From Sarcomyxa edulis (taxonomy: Eukaryota > Basidiomycota > Agaricomycetes > Agaricales > Mycenaceae), in assembly GCA_009761415.1 (NCBI GenBank), contig QUOL01000001.1:1240001-1304000 (forward strand): a stretch of 64,000 nucleotides of DNA. Direction: 5' to 3'. The translations under genes were made by a program, and so were the position numbers. Under the pieces are notes generated by a model. That model saw only the letters and a list, made by a program, of their open reading frames with translations. It was not told the DNA's origin and ran no database searches. Shown here in pieces: positions 56,021 to 64,000 of the stretch. Positions within the stretch are counted from its first letter, which is position 1. The number at the start of each line of letters is the position of its first letter.

Positions 56021-58596
56021 CTATTCGTCGCCACTTTGGACTGAATCAAGAGATTCTCTAGCCAGATCAAGAAAGCTTTCGCTCACGGGCTCCTCCTTGT
56101 CCTCCACCTCAGGATCCGTGTCGAAGCCGATGTCTAAGAAGGACGGCTTCTTCATGATGGATTTTCGATTTTTGACCTTATCTGCAGAACTTTTCAGTCG
56201 CAGAATTCTTCGTTTGGGTGGAGGAGTGAGGGGAGCGATAGGAGTACTCGGTTGGTCGATCGGTGGTGGTGGCGGAGGCGATGATATGGGAACATGAGTT
56301 GGAAGTGTTGAATGCGACTTTCGAGGACGTGGAGGTGGAGGAAGGCTTACGAGCACGGCTTGGGGGGAGCCGGAGTTCGAACTAAAGAAGGTATTTCGAT
56401 GGGGCGAGGTTGGTGGTGTCATAGTGGCCTGCGACGTAGAAGGCCGGAGAGAGGTCCGTGGCGGTGAAAGAGCCTTTGCCATCATTGAATGTGACCGCGA
56501 CGGAAACCCTCGGCTGTAGTCCACGTTAAGACGTGGCGAGGAAGGCAAAAGACTCTGAGTAGCAGAGTCATCTTTATCGGAAGCCGCCGTCGACATTGAT
56601 GCAAATGACATTCCTCGCGAACGCATATGCGTTTCCTCCTCCATGAAACTAGCTTCGACTTTCAACAGCTCTGCAGGTGACATGATGTGCTGGGGCGTGT
56701 ACTCAGGCGTCGATGCTAATGGAGTGCTAGGCATATGATCTGCGGGGTCATCCCAACTAGTTGACTGCGTCTCGGTAGATGTCAACGCGTTTGCGAACGC
56801 TGAACCAAGCTTCTCATCTGGGGGGAGACTGAAGATCGACCGAGAATCATCCGTCGCAGAACTCTGCGTGGTGGAAGGCCGTCGACTATTACCACCGGAG
56901 AATAATCGTTTCCGGGTTGATAGTGTCCCACTACCACTACTTCCCCTGCGTTGTTCCATCAACGATGGGTGATCAGAGATGGGTGATGTCACACCACTGG
57001 AAGTCAATGAGTTGTTGCTTCGGAGAGGCAGTGGTAACGGAGGCAAAGGGATACGAGGATGATGGTTGAACGAGCGTTGTTTTCGCATTTTACCCGCAGC
57101 GACGGATGATTCTGGAGGAGGGCTCGGAATAGGTACGGAAGGAGGGGCCGATACTTTAGAAAGGGACTGATGAGATATTGCCTTTTTGAGAGTGCGCGGA
57201 TAGCCCGAAGGCAATTGAGCCATAGAAGAAGACGCCGTAGGTCGAGAAGAACCAGGAAAGTCCCAGTCTTTGAGTGCTCTGCCCGAGGAAAAAAATGTAT
57301 GATCAGGAGTTATCCTTTTCTCCTTCTGCCGAGGATGATATGGTTGATTGATAAGGACATCAAGGTTGGAGGATACTGTTGATGCGAAAGAAAGGCTTGA
57401 GGATGAGGCTGAGCCAGTTGAAACTTCGGGCAATATGAGAATGTCAGAATCGTCGTCGTCGTCATCAATATGATGCGGTTCAAAGGGAGGCGGTGGGGGA
57501 AGATCGTGGGCAGGAGGAGCACTGAGTGGCTGTCCTATGCGAGATACGGATGGTTCGCGGATGAGAACCCGAGGTGGTGAAGAACGTCGTTCTGGCTTGT
57601 CGAGCTTGGCAGCCACCAGATCATTGCGAAAGAAGTTTGGCGGCTGTTGACTGGCCCCCAAGTCAGTCATACCTCTTGCGCGCATGACTGGACGAGGAGC
57701 AGGAGTGGCTCCTGGCTGACTGTGTCGATTATTCTCCGTCAAAGTGATAGAAGACGACCCCGGTTTATACATCACAGTCCCCAAACGTTCTCCGGTCTCG
57801 GCCATACTGTCCCAAGCAGAACTTTGTAACTTTTCTGTGGAAAGCAGAGAAGCTTTCTTTCGTAGACTTCTTTGAGAGGTTCTATGAGGGTAATTAGAGA
57901 ATGACACATGTATTGACGTATAGTTCGTACGCACTGAAGCGAGACCTTTCTTCTAGGTGGACTCTCGAATGTAGTAGGAGATCCAAGTGCACTGAGAGGC
58001 GAAAGTTCACCATGGCTATAGGAGTTTGATGATGAAGATGCGTACGAGCTGCGATTGAAGAACATGGAGGTTTCGCCTTTGGAGAGAGATTCAGGAATGG
58101 AAGCGTTTGAATAAATAGAGAGTCGATTAGGATCGTTTGGGGTGGGTGGTAGCGATATACCACGCGAGGCAAACGGGTCTGAATCAGAGAGTGTTAAAAG
58201 GGACTGACGTTTCGGTAGAACGTCTCGTTGGCCATCTGAGGGTGTTCGGGGCTCGAGAGAGTCCTGGCGTGATCTAATGGTGGAAGATATCGATTTGGAT
58301 GGGGGTCTATTCGTGTATGACCGTTCGACTGTAGCCGACGCAGGTGGTGATGTGGGATGAACGGTTCGTATGAATGGTGGTGGGTCTTGGATGGCCAGTG
58401 ACGGGTGCTGCTTCTTGGCCTTGAAGCCCATTGCAGAAGCTAGGGTGTTAAATTTGGTGCCAGATTTACTGGGGGTTTCGCGATGAGATTTTTCCGAGGT
58501 AGAAGACCTGCGGAGCTCCTTTGAGGATGGGTTCTTGGTGGAGCGAGACCACCAAGCGCGTGAAGAAGAATCATTGTTGGCTGAGAGGGCAGACAT
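56021..58596 (-). CDS. Large Ser/Pro-rich disordered protein, 840 aa
   Basis: Two exons, 58596-57935 and 57881-56021, with a 53-bp intron. The sequence is dominated by Ser, Pro and Thr, with many SP/TP pairs and proline runs (PPPPPFEP, SSPPPPPPIDQP) that could bind SH3, WW or EVH1 domains. An acidic patch HHIDDDDDDSDILILPE is near residue 380. A more ordered C-terminus (KKRRILRLKSSADK-like, then SIMKKPSFLDIGFDTDPEVE, SESFLDLARESLD) suggests a short conserved motif there. The N-terminus includes RAWWSRSTKN and ASAMGFKAKKQHPSLAI. I cannot assign a function. It could be a cortical or signalling scaffold. Confidence 0.7.
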
Positions 58597-59875
58597 GGAC
58601 AGAGAGAATGAAAGAACGTGGATAAAACAGAGATATGAGTCGGATGGTGGCAAGTTTACAACGAGTGTGTGCAGATGATGATGTGAGTTCGAGATACAAC
58701 TGGCGATGGACCGTGAATTAGAGCATTTGGATGCTTGCACGGGTCGACCAGGGGTATATGAGCCAGATAGTCGACTAAAAACGAGGAGAATCGCTATAAA
58801 ATCGCTGTACAAAAAGGCCAGCAAGTCGACGTACGGAAGCAACTCCAGGCAAGGAGGATGCAAGCTATCCGCAAATATATATTTAGCCGACAGGTCCCAT
58901 CCTTTTTTTCTTTTTCTTCCCTTCTGATGCCAGCTAAAATATCGTTTATTGCAGGACAGTTCTCCAATCTCGCTCCAATTTTATCTGCTAAAGTCGAGTG
59001 GGGCGCCTTCAAATCCCCTCAAAAGCGCCCCCTCAAATTTCAGGCACGTAGCATACGATGGATACTAATCACTGCGGCCGGGACCAACCTCGACCGCGTG
59101 CATCGCTCCCGCACCGACGACCAGCGTTGCAAGCCATTTACGACACGTTGGACCACCGAAATGAATGGAGAGATCATTGTTTAATACCACCTTTTAATCT
59201 TCTCTTTGTACTCATTGTCTGCGAGTCGGCACCGAACTGGAGCGCCGCCGATACATTGACAGCGAGGGCTGCGACTTGGAGAGCTCACTATGGCTCAGTA
59301 CCCGACGTCCACGCGTATGTGCGTCGGGTGACTGCAATCCGTGCTAGTCAATCAGCTCATCTCTGATGCCATATCGCTATGCCTCCTTGGATGCGTCCGC
59401 CGGCAGTTTTGCGCAATCTCAGTCCTACCTTCCGTTAATCTCTCTTGATATGATTTTCCTTCGACGACCAGTGGGGCTCAAGAATGTGCAAACATGGGCA
59501 TCCAAGACTTGGGACCGACCTGGATGAACGTTCAGCACTTAGCGCGTCCGAAGTATGTTATCTATATTCCCAAAGCATAACCTTAAACTCACGAATTCCA
59601 GTTCAAACGGCTCCTGTGTCAGAAAGGCGGACGGAGTCCGGAACTTCAAATCCACATTTGCAGAATGAAACTTCTGTGCTCATGATCATCACAGCGCTCA
59701 ACTTTACAGGTATCATGATATCAATACATGATGCTTACAGAGAATCTCGAAACACCATTCATCATGCCCAGAGACCAAGATATATAGCTCTCATGGTAAC
59801 CCACGTATTCTTATTCAAGGCGTTATTACTATATGCATGTACATTAGAGAATCAATGTCCCCGGTTTTGCAACCA
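58597..59875. other. Intergenic with one doubtful small ORF
   Basis: About 1.28 kb. 58597-58870 is the promoter of the disordered-protein gene. The rest has no recognisable gene except the short plus-strand frame at 59058-59366. Long plus frames inside 59484-60119 are antisense shadows of the neighbouring minus gene. Confidence 0.45.
59058..59366 (+). CDS. Doubtful ORF, 102 aa
   Basis: The frame begins MDTNHCGRDQPRPRASLPHR and contains ALQAIYDTLDHRNEWRD and SAPNWSAADTLTARAATWRA, which look like real helices. A short hydrophobic middle (LIPPFNLLFVLIV) may actually be an unspliced intron. No family recognised. Confidence 0.25.
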   Translation: MDTNHCGRDQPRPRASLPHRRPALQAIYDTLDHRNEWRDHCLIPPFNLLFVLIVCESAPNWSAADTLTARAATWRAHYGSVPDVHAYVRRVTAIRASQSAHL

Positions 59876-60819
59876 TCATCCTAGTTCCGCCCACACATCT
59901 TCCGTATCTCTATCTTGGACAGCCTGTACAGCTCGAGGCATTTCCGTGAACGCCCCTCGTGGATCCCTATTCTCTGCTGCTCTCGCGTCAAAGAGAACGG
60001 AATTTCGCACAAGCGGTCGTCCAAGTTCCTCGTCTTCTTCGTCCTCAATATCCATGCCGATGTCCGGTCTTCGTGGAGCAGAGATATCTATAGGTTTCGG
60101 TCTTGAGAAAATCGACTGACCGGATCTGGAGGGAGTCAAACATTGGGTTCAGCGAATGACATCGGTAAATGGGGATTATCACGTACTGTCTCATCACTGC
60201 AGCAAGTCGGATGAATTGAAGGACGTTCCGAGCAATAAGGAGGAGCGTATCAAGGATCTCTTCTTCTTTACTTGTGGACCCGCATTTAGCGAAAGCGAGC
60301 ACCAGTAATGTCAAAGCACAGAAAATCGTAAGAACCAGATCCCCAACATTAAATGGGGATTTCCAGAATTGCTGTGAATAGCGCGTCAAGAACACGTCCC
60401 ATTATAGTTGGTAGATTTCTTACTCACCCGTCCAAACGCAACTAACCGAATGCCGACTTCTAATATCATGGAAGAGTTGATGATAATTTCCAGAACATAG
60501 AATGCGAAACCAGGACAGCCGTCCAGTATGCTTAGCACAACTGTCGTGACCGATAACGCCGCCATAGCAAGATATAGAACAATATAGGTCCGCGAGTGAA
60601 CGAAACGATTGGCGAGCCCTCTGGTGATTTCGCTGCGTGTCAAGGCATATATGGAGCGCGTAGGTCTGATACGGAAATTTAGTAGATTCGTATGTCACAT
60701 GAGACATTGTCAACGTACGTGGGTGTATTTGGAGAGTGGGCTTGGTGGGCATCGCCGTTGAGTAGGTTTGTCTCGTCACCGTACTCAAGGTCGTCTTGGA
60801 TGTCTTCTTGCCGAGACAT
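59876..60819 (-). CDS. Small four-helix membrane protein, voltage-sensor/ion-transport-like
   Basis: Four exons: 60819-60719, 60665-60428, 60371-60187 and 60125-59876 (257 aa). Four hydrophobic helices follow an acidic N-terminus: S1-like YIVLYLAMAALSVTTVVLSI, S2-like FYVLEIIINSSMILEVGIRL with acidic residues, S3-like NVGDLVLTIFCALTLLVLAF with an Asp, and S4-like LLLIARNVLQFIRLAAVMRQ. The S2 acid/S3 Asp/S4 Arg layout is that of voltage-sensor domains in the ion-transport superfamily. There is no pore helix, so it resembles voltage-sensor-only proteins. The S4 arginines are sparser than the every-third pattern. The C-terminal 80 residues are soluble and acidic (MDIEDEEDEELGRP). Channel activity is unproven. 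Confidence 0.72.
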
Positions 60820-61028
60820 GGCAGAAGTGGTGAAGGAATGCGCAGTGAGCTTACATCGGTAAAGAGCGGTAACAGGTTGTCGGCAATTGCCGAAAGGCTT
60901 CGAACTCCAAGTCACTCTCGTTGTCCACGACGAACTCTTACCTTTCGACTCGGTGACTCTTCTACCTCGCTATCTCTCCTGCAAATTACACAAACTCTTC
61001 GTCTCGTTAACCTCATAATACTGTCAAG
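60820..61028. promoter_or_regulatory. Bidirectional promoter, voltage-sensor-like / CWC25
   Basis: 209 bp between divergent ATGs. Pyrimidine-rich close to the CWC25 start (about 60950-61000). No TATA box seen. Confidence 0.45.
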
Positions 61029-62529
61029 ATGGGTGGTGGAGACTTGAATATGAAAAAGTCCTGGCATCCGCTCCTGTTGAAGAATCAGGAGCGGGTGTGG
61101 ATCGAGGAAAAGAAAGCTGTGAGTACTCATATCTGTCAAAATGATATATCACTAACATAACGTCCCATCTTAGCTTGAAGAGAAGAAGAAACTTGACCAG
61201 CTCCGCAAGGAGAAGGAGGAAGAACGGCAACTGCAGGAACTACAACGACTTCAAGAAGAAAAGACGGGAAAGAAGAGGACAGAAAAGTTAGAATGGATGT
61301 ATACCACTCCAGCGTCGGGGACTACTCAGAATCCAAACGACTTGGAGGACTACCTGCTTGGGAAGAAGCGAGTGGACAAAATCTTGACGGCGGATGAGAA
61401 TGCCAAGGTGAGAATGAGTGGTCTTTTGGTATGTGTCTATGGATTTTAACGTTTCGTGCCACAGATTGGTGCCGCGCACAAGAACTTCATCGCTGTTCAA
61501 AACGCCAATAATGCGCGTGACATTGCTGCCAAGATTCGCGAAGACCCATTGTTTGCCATCAAACAGCAGGAGCAGGCTGCATATCAGGCTCTGATGTCCA
61601 ACCCTCTTCGGCTGCGAGAAATGCAACAACGCAATGGTATCAAACCAAAGAAGGATAAGAAGGAGCGGAAATTGGAGAAGCTGGAGAAAAAGAGGCTGAA
61701 ACATGAGCGCAAGAAGGAAAGGGAATCACGGTCAATAAGTCCATCTGACAACCGCTTGGATCGAAGACACTCACCATCTCGCGAGCGGTACTCGCATTCA
61801 CGACGTTCACCAAGCCCTTACGACCGTCGCCCTCGTTCACCTCCACCTTCTCACCGGCGACAAGAAGATTACAGACGAGGCGGTAGAAGTCGTAGCCAAA
61901 CTCCAGACGCCTACCATCATCGTCATCGCTCTCCAGAACGAAACGTCGTAGTGAAGATTGAGGAAGGATACCGTCACCGCCATAGCAGTCGATCCCCAGA
62001 CCGACATGTCGTAGTAAAAACGGAGGAAGGACATGTACGCGTCTGGCCCAAGTCGGATGATTCGGATGACAACAGGCCTGTCGAGAGTGTTCGGAGCAGG
62101 AGCGGTTACGATCGTCATGCACGTTCTGCTGAAGACAATGGGAAACGACCTCGTAGCAGAAGCCCCGGACGGTATGACAGTAATCCTCACGGAAAGCGTT
62201 CTCGGATGAGCCCTCCTCCGCCTCGCTCGTCTCGCCCCTCGGAACCGTCCAGAGCTGGTCCGGACAAGGCTGCTGAAGATCGTGCTGCTCGTTTAGCAGC
62301 AATGTCCTCTAATGCCTCGAGTATGTCTGTAGAGCGGCAGGAACGCCTTGCTTTGATGCTCGAGAAGGAGAAGGCCGAGCTTGCGGCAGAGGAACGCGCC
62401 AGGGCCAAGTCTAAGGGCATGGGTGGTTTCCTCAGTCACGAGCAGAAGAAGGTATTCGGTGGAGGAGAAGGGGGCCTCGAAGATAGAATTCGGAGAGGTA
62501 GAGGGGGCTTGGTCGTTGATGCCGATTGA
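61029..62529 (+). CDS. CWC25: CWC25-like pre-mRNA splicing factor
   Basis: Three exons: 61029-61118, 61174-61407 and 61465-62529 (462 aa). The N-terminus has the conserved Cir-N-type module [20 protein letters not shown] / [20 protein letters not shown]. It is followed by [35 protein letters not shown] and [14 protein letters not shown], all typical of Cwc25. The central part is Arg/Ser-rich ([20 protein letters not shown] ...). The C-terminus [20 protein letters not shown] ... [16 protein letters not shown] is the second conserved region. Cwc25 joins the spliceosome at the first transesterification step, after Prp2 remodelling. The SR-like insert makes it longer than the yeast protein. Confidence 0.93.
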
Positions 62530-62792
62530 TCAATGGGCCAGTAATATGTCTCCTTCTCCTGTAACCTTAGTGCTTGTTTCATTGTGTATGATTATTACCG
62601 CATTTCACTTCCTCACACATGGCAGTCGAAGCAAAAGTTATTCAAGTCATTGTTCGTATATATACATTTTGACCGACGGTCTTTCCAAGAAAGGTGATGA
62701 TATTGCAAAGTTCGAGGCAGTGGGTTTGACACCTTCGAGAAAATTTCAACAAGGCTGCGCAGCTACGTCTTGGGATGAATGGCAATTACCTG

Positions 62793-63413
62793 TCACTTCT
62801 TCTTGTCCTTTGCAAGGACGGCATCAGCGTCCTTGTCCTTGGTGATGTAGAGCGTTTCTAATGCGCGTCGAAGTGATAAGAATGCCAAGTCCTGTCATTT
62901 TGTCAGATGCATATGCTGCCCCAAGGAAGTTGATCGACATACCACAACCAGAATAGACAGGCGGCGAATTCTTCCTGTCTTCTCTTGATTCACGTCCATA
63001 GCTTGTTGAAGGCTCGCAGTCGACGTATCATGTTCCTCATCGTCTGGAGACAGCTGAACAGGTGTCAGGAAATCCTGGGACGATGCGACTTTTGAGACAT
63101 ACTACGAGCGTCGAAATAGAGGCGAGATCTTCTTCAGGTTGTCGAGGATATACATCGTCCTGATGCAGAACGAATGAACGGTTTATTCCTCAATGACAAG
63201 TCTGCGGATGATACAGACCAGGAAATCATCCGGGATAACGAAGGGCTTGTATCGAGGATACGGGTGATATCGAAGACGGTGAGAGAGACGATATCTAGGA
63301 AGTCGGAGGGAAGGTTGTCCTAGACTTAAGACGTGTTCAAACGACGGAAGATATCGTTCAGAGCGTTCTGAGTTTCCTTCTAGTTCTTGCGGGGCGGATG
63401 TTGAGAGCGACAT
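62793..63413 (-). CDS. Small unrecognised protein, 153 aa
   Basis: A four-exon model fits with every exon a multiple of three: 63413-63219, 63159-63103, 63053-62943 and 62891-62793. Introns are 49-59 bp with clear GT-AG ends. The C-terminal half is convincing: LSPDDEEHDTSTASLQQAMD, GRIRRLSILVVDLAFLSLRR, ALETLYITKDKDADAVLAKD. The section encoded by bases 63330-63225 is Arg/Tyr/His-rich and may include an unrecognised intron or a different frame. No family assigned. Confidence 0.5.
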
Positions 63414-63945
63414 GGGCAAAGGATATACAGTCGGGTCTGAGGAGGAAGCGAGACAAAGCGGAGTGAAGATGAGCGGCTCTGTTATAAGGAAAACGGCGAA
63501 TGAATTTTTAGTAAAATGAGGGTCATTTCGAGCGGGATTCTGTAATAAGTTAGTGTCCAACGAGGCGTAACAGGGCAGAAACGTGAATGAAAATTTCCAT
63601 CAAACCCGCTTCTTCCCATGGCCATGCATTCCAAACCTTCGTAGAACGTCTTTTTCAATTCCCACCCACATACTTCAAGGTCTCCTCCGTCCAACGGATC
63701 GAGATTATGTACCGACCGACCGCGGACAGGAGGCCCTAGAATCGACGCGTACATCATGTGTCCAGCTCCGCTCTCTGTCCATTCTCGTCTCCGCCGCCGT
63801 TCTGCGGAACATTGTCCCCAAAACGAAGTCAATGTGACTCTTCGGGGCCGCTGCACGTGATGTGACACGCCACGTCAAGTGAGTCGACTCGCCTCTCCTC
63901 GTTCCTTCTTCAGTCTCTTCTCCTTTGCACCCAGAAAATACTAAC
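63414..63945. other. Intergenic between the small minus-strand gene and the right-edge frame
   Basis: 532 bp with short overlapping frames on both strands, none supported. The ATG at 63560 is an alternative in-frame start for the small minus-strand gene. Confidence 0.45.
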
Positions 63946-64000
63946 AATGCCGTCACCATCCATCCAACGCGCGTGTGTCCCAGATGCAAAGTTCATTTGC
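63946..64000 (+). CDS. Possible start of a gene cut by the window edge
   Basis: An ATG after a CTAACA context opens a frame MPSPSIQRACVPDAKFIC that remains open to the last base. It is preceded by a C/T-rich stretch (tccttcttcagtctcttctc) like those before other genes here. Eighteen codons are too few to name it. Confidence 0.3.

Noticed and set aside
59484..60119. 212-codon plus-strand ORF opposite the voltage-sensor-like gene
   Set aside because: It runs antisense to exon 4 of a gene with four consistent splices, and its composition is that of a complementary shadow.
61640..62302. 220-codon antisense frame over CWC25
   Set aside because: A codon-complement effect of the RS-rich region. 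The CWC25 reading on the plus strand is conserved at both ends.

Overview
This is nuclear DNA of a filamentous basidiomycete, most likely an Agaricomycete. The evidence is dense genes on both strands, nearly all split by 48-70 bp GT-AG introns, plus families typical of mushroom genomes: KDZ-associated CxC cysteine clusters, expanded MYND proteins and a fungal RNase T2. All gene models below were spliced by hand from reading frame, phase and conserved motifs. Nothing was searched against a database. No tRNA, rRNA, CRISPR or bacterial-type operon was seen.

Left part (1-19 kb): a partial UTP11 (rRNA processing), a zinc-finger transcription-factor-like protein, an LSB5-like VHS/GAT endocytic protein, two tandem MYND-finger paralogs, mitochondrial seryl-tRNA synthetase, an RFC clamp-loader subunit followed by a relic coding frame, the cytosolic Fe-S scaffold CFD1, an unrecognised protein with an RRM-like C-terminus, and a bacterial-type lipase-like alpha/beta hydrolase.

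Middle (19-32 kb): a large protein with three RRM-like domains, RNA polymerase subunit RPB6, an Hst3/Hst4-type sirtuin, a secreted RNase T2, and the meiotic recombinase DMC1 with 19 exons.

32-37.4 kb is the accessory part. It holds a broken KDZ-transposase-related CxC gene, interrupted by a 536-bp hAT-like MITE with perfect 8-bp target duplications and further damaged by a frameshift. A convergent gene for a protein with two ubiquitin-interacting motifs follows. A 51-bp tandem duplication lies at the left edge.

Right part (37.6-64 kb): several small unrecognised genes separate housekeeping genes: TFIIIB subunit BDP1, a SWC3-like protein, an uncharacterised membrane protein with a disordered N-terminus, the cytochrome oxidase assembly factor SHY1/SURF1, the endocytic adaptor SLA2, a disordered protein, a small four-helix voltage-sensor-like membrane protein and the splicing factor CWC25. 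Several of these sit head to head over 160-210 bp promoters (BDP1/SWC3-like, SHY1/SLA2, voltage-sensor-like/CWC25). The genes do not form one pathway, and I found no convincing new multi-gene system. The most unusual locus is the KDZ/MITE region.
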